A stretch of 6,680 nucleotides of DNA, taken from Erysipelotrichaceae bacterium UBA6182 (GTDB lineage Bacteria > Bacillota_I > Bacilli_A > Erysipelotrichales > Erysipelotrichaceae). How positions within the stretch are numbered: position 1 is the stretch's first letter; the number at the start of each line of letters is the position of its first letter. The position numbers and the translations under genes were made by a program. Below the pieces are notes generated by a model. It did no database searches, was not told the DNA's origin, and was given only the letters and a program-made list of their open reading frames with translations. The DNA is taken from contig DITO01000028.1 in NCBI GenBank assembly GCA_002422065.1, positions 1 to 6,680 on the forward strand, given 5' to 3'. Positions 1 through 6,366 of this stretch are shown here, piece after piece.

Positions 1-62
1 AGTTGCTAGAGGCGAATGAGCAGGGGTTTATTGATAAGTTTTATTATCAATTGAGAATATGA
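1..62 (+). CDS. C-terminal end of an unidentified plus-strand gene (partial)
   Basis: The third reading frame is open from the left edge to a TGA at 60-62 and gives 19 residues ending in DKFYYQLRI; the other two plus frames stop at once (TAG at 7-9, TGA at 17-19). The stretch is richer in G and has a more protein-like composition (charged and aromatic residues) than the AT-rich spacer that follows it, which suggests the tail of a real gene. I do not recognise the family from so few residues. It lies 76 bases before the SIR2 gene on the same strand, so it could be another island gene or part of the same transcript. An 8-bp inverted repeat (30-37 with 44-51) lies within this tail. Confidence 0.4.
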   Translation, partial: LLEANEQGFIDKFYYQLRI

Positions 63-90
63 GGACACACTCACACCAAAACTTTACTTC

Positions 91-99
91 TGTTAAAAT
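91..99 (+). promoter_or_regulatory. Candidate extended -10 promoter element of the SIR2-HerA operon
   Basis: TGTTAAAAT fits an extended -10 box (TG, one base, then TAAAAT, five of six matches to TATAAT). It would start transcription near position 106, about 33 bases before the SIR2 start codon. The sequence at the expected -35 position (71-76, TCACAC) is poor, so the call rests on the extended -10 alone. AT-rich spacers produce such matches by chance. Confidence 0.3.
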
Positions 100-126
100 T
101 GATTATTGATTTTCTAAAAGCAGTAC

Positions 127-133
127 AAAGGAG
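127..133 (+). promoter_or_regulatory. Shine-Dalgarno site of the SIR2 gene
   Basis: AAAGGAG lies five bases before the ATG at 139. It is a near-perfect Bacillota ribosome binding site and fixes the start codon of the SIR2 gene. Confidence 0.85.
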
Positions 134-138
134 ACATA

Positions 139-1212
139 ATGTCAACTAATAATTCACAACTTAAGAAGAATATATTGAAAATTCTCGAAAAGACCAGAGT
201 TAACTTTCTATTTGGTGCTGGTGCATCATATGTTCCAAATAATAATGGATTATCATTTCCATTGATGAAAGATCTAGTTGAAGAGATTTTAAGAAATCAG
301 GAATATATTGACTACATTTCATCTTGTAATATTGACGTTATCAAGTCATGTCATAATGAGTTTCTTGTTAAAAAGGGAAACGTTGAAGACTTCTTATCGA
401 GTATTGAAGGCTTAGTAAACTATCCAAGTGAACTAGAGTTTGTAGATGTCGCAATTTACACGACGAAAATGGTGAAAGAGATAATTCTTAGTAGGATTAT
501 GAGATCAGATAAATTAGAAGTTATTGATTTATTCAAGGTTTTCTATAAAGAGATTATTGATCTTACTAGAGAGAAAGAAGAGTCATTTAAACGTATAAAT
601 ATTTTTACAACTAACTATGACATGATCAATGAGATTGCGTTAGAGTCACAAAGGATTCATTACTATTCAGGCTTTTTTGGAATAGAAAGTAGATCATTTG
701 AACCATCTCATTATAATTTTACATATTCAGATAATATGAATTTAAAAACACATAATTATATTGTTAAGTCCGACCATATAAACTTATATAAATTGCATGG
801 ATCTCTTTCTTGGAGAATGAATAACAATAAACTAGTAGAGATATCATTACATGAAAAAGATAATGGTGAACCTGTTATCATCTATCCTTCGCATACAAAA
901 TTCAACCAGACTAGCCTTATATCATATTACTCTACTTTAATGAGAGAGTTCAATAACAGTCTAACTTCGAAGCAATCCACACTTGTTGTTATAGGGTATA
1001 GTTTCAGCGATGAACATATTAATAGAATAATCGAGAGTGCTCTCTCGATTGAAACATTTACCCTTATTGCGTTGCTTTATAGTAATGAAGATGTAAAAAG
1101 AATGAAGGAAAGTGTCGGAGAAAGATCGAACACTATCATAATTAATGGAAGTGATGCGAGTTTAAGTGGATTTGTTAATCGCATATTGAAGGGAAGAAAT
1201 GAAAGTGATTGA
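139..1212 (+). CDS. SIR2-domain NADase of a SIR2-HerA anti-phage system
   Basis: This 357-residue protein is the toxic effector of a SIR2-HerA defence pair. In characterised systems SIR2 assembles with a HerA hexamer and, on phage infection, hydrolyses NAD+ so that growth stops before phage are released. Visible motifs are the Rossmann NAD-binding motif FGAGAS at about 25-30, TTNYD at 157-161 (conserved Asn and Asp of the nucleotide pocket), KLHGS at 218-222 with the presumed catalytic His220, and GYSFSDEHIN at 286-295, typical of bacterial defence SIR2 proteins. There is no signal peptide or membrane segment, so it is cytoplasmic. The length suits a single SIR2 domain with helical insertions. 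The ATG follows a near-perfect ribosome site. The 3' end overlaps the HerA gene by 14 bases, implying translational coupling and matched production. A SIR2-family protein deacetylase is a less likely reading, because defence SIR2s with this motif set act as NADases. Confidence 0.92.
   Translation: MSTNNSQLKKNILKILEKTRVNFLFGAGASYVPNNNGLSFPLMKDLVEEILRNQEYIDYISSCNIDVIKSCHNEFLVKKGNVEDFLSSIEGLVNYPSELEFVDVAIYTTKMVKEIILSRIMRSDKLEVIDLFKVFYKEIIDLTREKEESFKRINIFTTNYDMINEIALESQRIHYYSGFFGIESRSFEPSHYNFTYSDNMNLKTHNYIVKSDHINLYKLHGSLSWRMNNNKLVEISLHEKDNGEPVIIYPSHTKFNQTSLISYYSTLMREFNNSLTSKQSTLVVIGYSFSDEHINRIIESALSIETFTLIALLYSNEDVKRMKESVGERSNTIIINGSDASLSGFVNRILKGRNESD
1029..1050 (+). repeat. Perfect 9-bp-stem hairpin inside the SIR2 gene
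   Basis: AATCGAGAG at 1029-1037 is the exact reverse complement of CTCTCGATT at 1042-1050, separated by the four-base loop TGCT. Four of the nine pairs are G-C, which makes it a stable structure in an AT-rich message. No T-run follows, so it is not an intrinsic terminator. It sits about 150 bases before the HerA start codon. It may simply result from codon choice for the residues around 297-304. Confidence 0.6.
1189..1194 (+). promoter_or_regulatory. Ribosome binding site of herA within the SIR2 gene
   Basis: AAGGGA lies four bases before the ATG at 1199, inside the final codons of the SIR2 gene. The spacing is slightly short, but together with the 14-base gene overlap it fits translation of the ATPase by ribosomes finishing SIR2. 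It also supports the ATG at 1199 as the start. Confidence 0.6.
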
Positions 1213-3046
1213 GATAGGGCGAGTAATAGAGATAACGAATTCAGATATAATCGTGGAAGTACTTGAGAACTTTGAGTCTTCATATTTTGTTTTGAATGGC
1301 GAAGCAATAAGAATCGCAGGTGTAGGAAAATTCCTAAAAGTAGGCTCATTGGTATATCAAATCAATATTGAGAAAATAACCGATATTAACACTAACAATC
1401 AACTACTTAATAAAATGTCTTTGAGTAGGAAGTTATCTTGTAGCTTAATAGGATTCGTTGATAAAAAAGGTTTTCATGAAGGTTCTAATGGAGAGACCCC
1501 TGACATTTATCAGAAAGTATATCATATTGATGATAAAGTTGAAGAAATTATATATACAAATATAAGAAGTAGTGAAGGAGCAATTGTATTAGGCGCTTTC
1601 TTGTTAAATAAGAAAATAGAGTTTAAAGTTGACATCAACAAATTTTTTGCTAGTCATGTTCTTATTGTTGGCAATACAGGAAGCGGTAAATCTAATACGG
1701 TTGCAATGCTTTATGAGAAGTTATTTGAAAAGTTTGGTAAAGAAATAGAAAACGGTAATAACAAATTTCTAATCATTGATTCCAACGGTGAGTATGGTTC
1801 AGCTTTTACAAATAACAAGAAACTAGTAAACAGAAAAAAGCTTGGTAGTAAAACCGCTGATGATGCTTTAAAAATCCCGATAAACAGTCTTAATGAACTA
1901 GACTGGAAAGTACTACTTGATGCAACGGAAAAGACTCAGTTTCCGATTATTAGAAAAGTCATAAACTCAGTTTTTAAGTATATTTTTAATGAAAAGATAA
2001 GTGATAAGAGAATACTAACTTTAATAAACTTCAAACTAAATGACGTTTTAGTAGCAATATTGGAGTCTAAGGAGAACGTTAGTAGTAAAATGTCAGGATT
2101 AATGAATGTGAATGACATTATAGTTGACTATATTAACCGAAGCAATAGTAAATCACTCACCAATAATTTTTCTGATTACTTGTCACAGATTTCGGTAAAC
2201 TCAAATCGATTGGTAAGAGAGGGAAAAGTATATTCTGATGTATTGCCGGAGATGATTGATGAGGTTAGAAATTCAAGTTATATAGAGGGTAAGTTACTTA
2301 AATATAGTGTTCTAGAATTTGAATTATTAGTCAATTTCGAACATCACTATAGAGTTTTCAAGTATGGTACATTGCAGAGCAATACAAGCCCATTAATTTC
2401 AAGGTTATCAAGTAGCATACCCATATTTATGCAACTGTTTAGTCCTTATTTAGTAAACTCAACATATAATTTTACTGATCTTGAATATCTTGTTTTTAAT
2501 AAAAAACCAATAGCGATATGTGATTTTTCTACTTCAAGCAAGGACTTAGCAAGATCTGTGGTGTCATTATTAGCATCGAAATTATTTGATAATGCAATAA
2601 AATTGCGAGAAAGTAATGAATCATTTTCATATCATATAATTATTGATGAGGCTCACAACTATTTAACGAGAAAGCTAATTGACAATGAAAATTCAATAGC
2701 TGAGAGTTGTATTGAGACTTTCGAAAGAATAGTGAAGGAAGGAAGGAAGTTTAATACATTCTTAACAATGGCAACACAAAGACCTTCGGAGATAACACCA
2801 ACTCTACTTTCGCAATCTCATAATTATGTAATACATAAGCTTGTAAATCCAAGTGACATAAGTATTATTAATAACACTGTTCCGTTTCTTGATGCAATGA
2901 GTGCGAAAATGATACCGATTATGACACCAGGCCAAGCAATTTTTACAGGAACAGCATTTTCTAAGCCTAATATTGTAAGTATCAAAATGCCGATATTACC
3001 CGTAAAAAGCGAAACAATAAACCTAGTAGAGATGTGGAAGAAATAA
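1199..3046 (+). CDS. herA: HerA/FtsK-family hexameric ATPase of the SIR2-HerA system
   Basis: This 615-residue protein is the ATPase partner of the SIR2 effector. HerA proteins form hexameric rings that bind or translocate DNA, and in SIR2-HerA systems the ring scaffolds and stimulates the NADase. Residues 1-90 look like the HAS-barrel found at the start of HerA proteins (GRVIEITNSDIIVEV). The Walker A motif GNTGSGKS is at 158-165. HerA-type DSNGEY is at 194-199. Walker B is IIIDEAH, with Asp483 and Glu484. EGRKFNT at 514-520 and ATQRPSEI at 525-532 correspond to the conserved arginine-containing and sensor segments, followed by NYVIHKLVNPSD at 542-553. Length matches bacterial defence HerA proteins, including a helical insertion at about 230-370. 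It overlaps the SIR2 gene by 14 bases in another frame. All ATPase motifs appear intact, so it should be functional. Standalone HerA repair helicases (with NurA) are archaeal, and no NurA gene is present. Confidence 0.93.
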   Translation: MKVIEIGRVIEITNSDIIVEVLENFESSYFVLNGEAIRIAGVGKFLKVGSLVYQINIEKITDINTNNQLLNKMSLSRKLSCSLIGFVDKKGFHEGSNGETPDIYQKVYHIDDKVEEIIYTNIRSSEGAIVLGAFLLNKKIEFKVDINKFFASHVLIVGNTGSGKSNTVAMLYEKLFEKFGKEIENGNNKFLIIDSNGEYGSAFTNNKKLVNRKKLGSKTADDALKIPINSLNELDWKVLLDATEKTQFPIIRKVINSVFKYIFNEKISDKRILTLINFKLNDVLVAILESKENVSSKMSGLMNVNDIIVDYINRSNSKSLTNNFSDYLSQISVNSNRLVREGKVYSDVLPEMIDEVRNSSYIEGKLLKYSVLEFELLVNFEHHYRVFKYGTLQSNTSPLISRLSSSIPIFMQLFSPYLVNSTYNFTDLEYLVFNKKPIAICDFSTSSKDLARSVVSLLASKLFDNAIKLRESNESFSYHIIIDEAHNYLTRKLIDNENSIAESCIETFERIVKEGRKFNTFLTMATQRPSEITPTLLSQSHNYVIHKLVNPSDISIINNTVPFLDAMSAKMIPIMTPGQAIFTGTAFSKPNIVSIKMPILPVKSETINLVEMWKK

Positions 3047-3068
3047 TATCTTTGGTAGTTGTTAATTA

Positions 3069-3093
3069 TTAGAAGTTTTCATTGAAATTCTAA
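3069..3093 (+). repeat. Bulged AT-rich hairpin between herA and the Nudix gene
   Basis: TTAGAA (3069-3074) pairs with TTCTAA (3088-3093), and TTTC (3077-3080) pairs with GAAA (3084-3087) around an ATT loop; GT at 3075-3076 is unpaired. The result is ten pairs with a two-base bulge. No T-run follows on either strand, so it is a poor intrinsic terminator. It could be an operator, an RNA-stability element for the herA 3' end, or a chance match in AT-rich DNA. No convincing promoter for the Nudix gene is visible in the 78-base gap. Confidence 0.35.
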
Positions 3094-3110
3094 ATTCAAA
3101 CAAATTTGCG

Positions 3111-3116
3111 AAAGGA
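3111..3116 (+). promoter_or_regulatory. Ribosome binding site of the Nudix gene
   Basis: AAAGGA lies eight bases before the ATG at 3125. A nearer ATG at 3118 is in another frame and leads to a stop after five codons, so 3125 is the start. A separate strong ribosome site means this gene is not translationally coupled to herA. Confidence 0.75.
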
Positions 3117-3124
3117 TATGAAAT

Positions 3125-3514
3125 ATGAATATTAATGTAGTAGCGGCATTAATCAAATATAATCACAAGTACCTCATAGGGTTGCGTTCAACCGGAAAAT
3201 TTACCAATCTTTGGGAATTTCCTGGTGGAAAAGTTGAACAAAATGAAGACCACATAGCTGCGGTGAGAAGAGAAATAAAAGAAGAGTTTAATGTTGAAAT
3301 CGATGTTCTCGGAATGCTAAAAAAGATAGAACACCAGTATCCTGATTTCTATCTCGAAATGTATTGTTACGATTGCAGATTATTAACAAATGACTTTATT
3401 CTTAATGATCATAGCGAAATCATGTGGTTTGATCCGAAGAATCCAATAGAGCTTAACTGGTTGCCTGCTGATGTGGCTGTTGTTGAGTATTTAATTAGTT
3501 TAAATCAACATTAA
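3125..3514 (+). CDS. MutT/NudG-type Nudix (d)NTP pyrophosphohydrolase
   Basis: This 129-residue enzyme should hydrolyse nucleoside triphosphates to monophosphate and pyrophosphate, sanitising the nucleotide pool. The Nudix box runs from Gly35: G-x5-Glu41-x7-Arg49-Glu50-Ile51-Lys52-Glu53-Glu54, with the metal-binding glutamates present. The usual glycine near its end is Asn56. WEFPGGKVE at 30-38 and LPADVAVVE at 113-121 are typical of the MutT/NudG branch (8-oxo-dGTP or modified pyrimidine triphosphates) rather than of ADP-ribose or Ap4A hydrolases. The length equals that of classical MutT. NudG-like relatives act on CTP, 5-methyl-dCTP and oxidised dNTPs; the actual substrate cannot be read here. 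It lies 78 bases after herA on the same strand, and its last 20 bases overlap the 3' end of the convergent restriction gene. Its role may be with that enzyme rather than with SIR2-HerA. Confidence 0.9.
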   Translation: MNINVVAALIKYNHKYLIGLRSTGKFTNLWEFPGGKVEQNEDHIAAVRREIKEEFNVEIDVLGMLKKIEHQYPDFYLEMYCYDCRLLTNDFILNDHSEIMWFDPKNPIELNWLPADVAVVEYLISLNQH

Positions 3515-6320
3515 TCGTAAGTTCATCAAACAGAACCTTAGTTAAAGGTGTTTCGAATTTGAAAATAAAGCGAATTGGATTATTAGATTGATGACTTACA
3601 TGAGTAACTCTACCAAGATAGATAAACGGTTGAAATAGACCATCTATCTTTTTTAGTTTCCGAACAAACATATGTAACTGTATACCTTTGTCTTCGCTCA
3701 TAATCAGGTTTTGTCCAGCAGGAGAGTTCTCGCTCATTGAGTTTGGTGACTCCCATTGCATTGTATAAAGATCTTTAAGATGATCTTTGAATTTAAGTTC
3801 TTCTTTGATATCTTCATCTTTTGTCAGATTTACATAGATAAAATAATGTTTCTTATAAGTAATAAGTCCCGAACCAAAAAAGGCACCTTCATTTCTATCG
3901 GTCTCTGCTAACATAGCAGCATTCTTCATAGAGTATGTCTTCCCAATAATAAAAAATGGGCAGAAATACTCAACACCTTGGAACTCACGAGAGTAACGAG
4001 TTAATCCATAGTTAAGTAAATCTTTAAAATAAGGAAGAAAATCATGTCTGAGAATATGATTCCAGATATTTGATCGACAAACTTTCTTATTATCTGAATC
4101 GTAGTTTATTAGCTGTAAGAAATTTCGATTCTGATTTCTATCAAGATATTCACCGAGTAGACGGTTTAATGTGTGGTTTATTGCTGAATCGGTAAAACTG
4201 CTTATATAGCTGCTAAACAAATTTTTAATCTCGGTTAGGGTTAGTGATTCATGATCGATCAAACCAGATAGTAAAATATACTCGAAAGGTCGACGCAATG
4301 GCAACTCAAATGATAACTGTTTGAGAATCGCCATTTGTTGCTTGGTGATAATCATGGAAGACAACATTTGAGTGTCTTCAACCTTCAATAGAAAGTTCTG
4401 ATAAGTTCCTTCTTTACTAACAAAACGTATCGGATCAGGACTTGCCTCAAAGTATTCATACTGCATTAGAAAGAAAGGGATACTATTATTGTTCTGACTT
4501 CTAAATGAGTAGTACTCATCCTTAAGATACTTTAGACTATTGAAGTTCTCATTCTCTAATTGTCTTAGTATCTGCTCCTTGGTAATCTCGTCCATTTGTA
4601 CAAAAGCTGTACCAGGAAGATCAGAAAAGTTATTCTTAACGGAAACCCTAAGTGAATCTTTATCAATGTATTGGCTACCCTTTAAAGCGATCGCTATCAA
4701 AAACGACTTCTTATAATTTCCGATAAAATCGAGGACGGTAACAAATGACTTATTCTCTGATTTTCTTAAACCACGACCAAGTTGTTGAACAAAAATAATA
4801 GGCGAACTTGTAGGACGTAACATCAGTACTGTATTAATACTGGGAATATCAATCCCTTCATTGAACACATCTACAGAGAAGATAACTTCTGTTGTATTTG
4901 GTTCATCTGACTCTAGTAATTTAATCGCAGATTCGCGATCAGATACATTATTTTCACCACTTATAATATGACTCTTAATACCGAGTGCGTTGAATTCGCG
5001 TGTCATGTATTTTGCGTGTTCAATACTCGCACAAAACCCAAGTGCCTTAAGTTTCTTACCTTCATGCCCGTATAATCTTAGTTTCTCAATAATATAGGTG
5101 ACGCGATGGTGAACAGACAAACGCTTTGTTAGCGCGTTTAAGTCACTTTCGTCAATCGTTGAAAGGTCAATACCTTCAGCTTCTGTAATCCCAAAGTAAT
5201 GAAAAGGGACAACCAATTCACTCTCTATTGCATCATGTAAACGGATCTCTAAAGCTATGTTGTTATTGAAGAGAGAGAAGAGTTGATAACCATCCGTTCT
5301 TTCCGGTGTTGCGGTCATTCCTAATAAAAACTTAGGCTTAAAGTAGTTAAGAATACGTTGATAAGAATCTGCTACAGCATGATGTGCTTCATCGATAATA
5401 ATATAATCAAAAGTATTTGAATTAAAACGACTAAGATAATTGCCTAAACTTGTTACTGTGGCAAATAGATATTTTGCATCAAAGTCTTTTCGATTCCCAC
5501 TCAGGATACCAGTATTCAACTTGGCTCCTAAAACCACTTTGTATGACTGTTCAGCTTTAATTAAAATGTCTTCACGATGAGCAATAAACAACATTCGATT
5601 AGGTTCGAATTGCTGAACATCAAATGCCGACATGTAGGTCTTACCTGTTGCGGTCGCGGCAATGACTAATCCACGGTCTTCAGCACGAGTGCGTAGTTGA
5701 TGAAGTTGCTTTATGGCTTTGATCTGCATTGAATTTGGTCTTACTGTATCTTCATGATGAAAGTAGAACTTTTCACTTTTTCTAACCGTCTGTAGCTCTT
5801 CAATAAATGTCTCAAATCCTTCCAAGAAATCTTCATTTACTTGTTCACTCTTTTCCCATAGTTTTATGAAATGATCATAGATATCAACAACCATAGGGTG
5901 ATCTCTCTTAGAAATTACTTTTACGTTCCACTCCACATTACGTAATAGTGCGTTTTCTGTGATATTTGAGGATCCAATAAAGAGTTTAATTTCCTCATCA
6001 TATTCAAAAATGTAGGCTTTAGTGTGAAATCCACCATAGCGTTCCTGCAAAAAGATCTTTGTTTGAATGTTTTCGAATTCTAATAGTTTTCTTAGTGCTT
6101 TTGGTTCAGTGAAATTAAGGTAATCTGATGTAAGGACTTTACCTTTCACACCTGTATTTCTTATTTCATCGAGTGCTTTAATAAGCAATTGAAGACCACT
6201 ATAGTTAATAAAGGCTACACTAAATATAAAGCTATTACAGCTTTTGATTGATGAATATAATTCATTGTACATATTACTCGATTGCTGGTTTGCAATGAGA
6301 TTGATTTGATAGTTTTCCAT
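3495..6320 (-). CDS. SauUSI-like type IV restriction enzyme (PLD nuclease, SF2 helicase, DUF3427)
   Basis: This 941-residue protein matches the layout and length of SauUSI (about 950 residues), an ATP-dependent restriction enzyme that cuts DNA containing 5-methyl- or 5-hydroxymethylcytosine. Residues 1-155 form a phospholipase-D-type nuclease with one HKD motif: His99, Lys101 and GSSN at 116-119. Glu106 stands where the classical motif has Asp. A single motif per chain implies a dimeric active site. The superfamily 2 helicase spans about 195-550: Walker A ATATGKT (222-228), DEAHH (310-314), TATPERTDG (336-344), NEGIDIP (487-493) and QQLGRGLR (512-519). A linker follows. The region at about 665-935 is DUF3427, assigned to target recognition in SauUSI, with WESPNSMSENSPAGQN (856-871) and the segment FQPFIYLGR (896-904). 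There is no signal peptide; it acts on cytoplasmic DNA. The ATG at 6320 has a good ribosome site. No frameshift or missing ATPase motif is seen. The modification recognised cannot be inferred. Confidence 0.9.
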   Translation of the reverse strand: MENYQINLIANQQSSNMYNELYSSIKSCNSFIFSVAFINYSGLQLLIKALDEIRNTGVKGKVLTSDYLNFTEPKALRKLLEFENIQTKIFLQERYGGFHTKAYIFEYDEEIKLFIGSSNITENALLRNVEWNVKVISKRDHPMVVDIYDHFIKLWEKSEQVNEDFLEGFETFIEELQTVRKSEKFYFHHEDTVRPNSMQIKAIKQLHQLRTRAEDRGLVIAATATGKTYMSAFDVQQFEPNRMLFIAHREDILIKAEQSYKVVLGAKLNTGILSGNRKDFDAKYLFATVTSLGNYLSRFNSNTFDYIIIDEAHHAVADSYQRILNYFKPKFLLGMTATPERTDGYQLFSLFNNNIALEIRLHDAIESELVVPFHYFGITEAEGIDLSTIDESDLNALTKRLSVHHRVTYIIEKLRLYGHEGKKLKALGFCASIEHAKYMTREFNALGIKSHIISGENNVSDRESAIKLLESDEPNTTEVIFSVDVFNEGIDIPSINTVLMLRPTSSPIIFVQQLGRGLRKSENKSFVTVLDFIGNYKKSFLIAIALKGSQYIDKDSLRVSVKNNFSDLPGTAFVQMDEITKEQILRQLENENFNSLKYLKDEYYSFRSQNNNSIPFFLMQYEYFEASPDPIRFVSKEGTYQNFLLKVEDTQMLSSMIITKQQMAILKQLSFELPLRRPFEYILLSGLIDHESLTLTEIKNLFSSYISSFTDSAINHTLNRLLGEYLDRNQNRNFLQLINYDSDNKKVCRSNIWNHILRHDFLPYFKDLLNYGLTRYSREFQGVEYFCPFFIIGKTYSMKNAAMLAETDRNEGAFFGSGLITYKKHYFIYVNLTKDEDIKEELKFKDHLKDLYTMQWESPNSMSENSPAGQNLIMSEDKGIQLHMFVRKLKKIDGLFQPFIYLGRVTHVSHQSNNPIRFIFKFETPLTKVLFDELTINVDLN

Positions 6321-6324
6321 AGTG

Positions 6325-6330
6325 TTTCCT
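6325..6330 (-). promoter_or_regulatory. Ribosome binding site of the type IV restriction gene
   Basis: On the minus strand AGGAAA, preceded by an A-run, ends four bases before the ATG at 6318-6320. It supports this start codon, which begins the PLD domain with no missing sequence. Confidence 0.65.
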
Positions 6331-6337
6331 TTTTAAT

Positions 6338-6366
6338 ACATTGAATAAATAGTGATAACATTGAAT
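6338..6366. repeat. Pair of 9-bp direct repeats upstream of the restriction gene
   Basis: ACATTGAAT occurs at 6338-6346 and again at 6358-6366 (ATTCAATGT on the minus strand). The copies begin exactly 20 bases apart, about two helical turns, and fill most of the 46-base gap between the Ig-domain gene and the restriction gene. The position suits an operator for a repressor that binds one face of the DNA. No clear -35/-10 pair was found in the gap, so the restriction gene may be transcribed from further upstream. No regulator gene is in the window. Confidence 0.45.

Noticed and set aside
30..51. Inverted repeat ATTGATAA / TTATCAAT with a six-base loop, as a terminator of the upstream gene
   Set aside because: It has only one G-C pair in eight, is not followed by a T-run, and lies before the stop codon within the coding tail.
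1077..1349. A 90-codon minus-strand open frame across the SIR2/herA junction
   Set aside because: It is antisense to two well-supported genes, its product is a Leu/Ser-rich low-complexity string, and it has no matching domain. It is a shadow frame.
1936..2118. A 60-codon minus-strand open frame inside herA
   Set aside because: It is antisense to the intact ATPase gene and has no recognisable protein features.
1199..3046. HerA-NurA DNA repair pair
   Set aside because: No NurA nuclease gene is present, and the ATPase overlaps a SIR2 gene, which points to the defence system.
4252..4261. TGATCGATCA palindrome
   Set aside because: It is a short palindrome within coding sequence, expected by chance at this length, and has no partner sites nearby.
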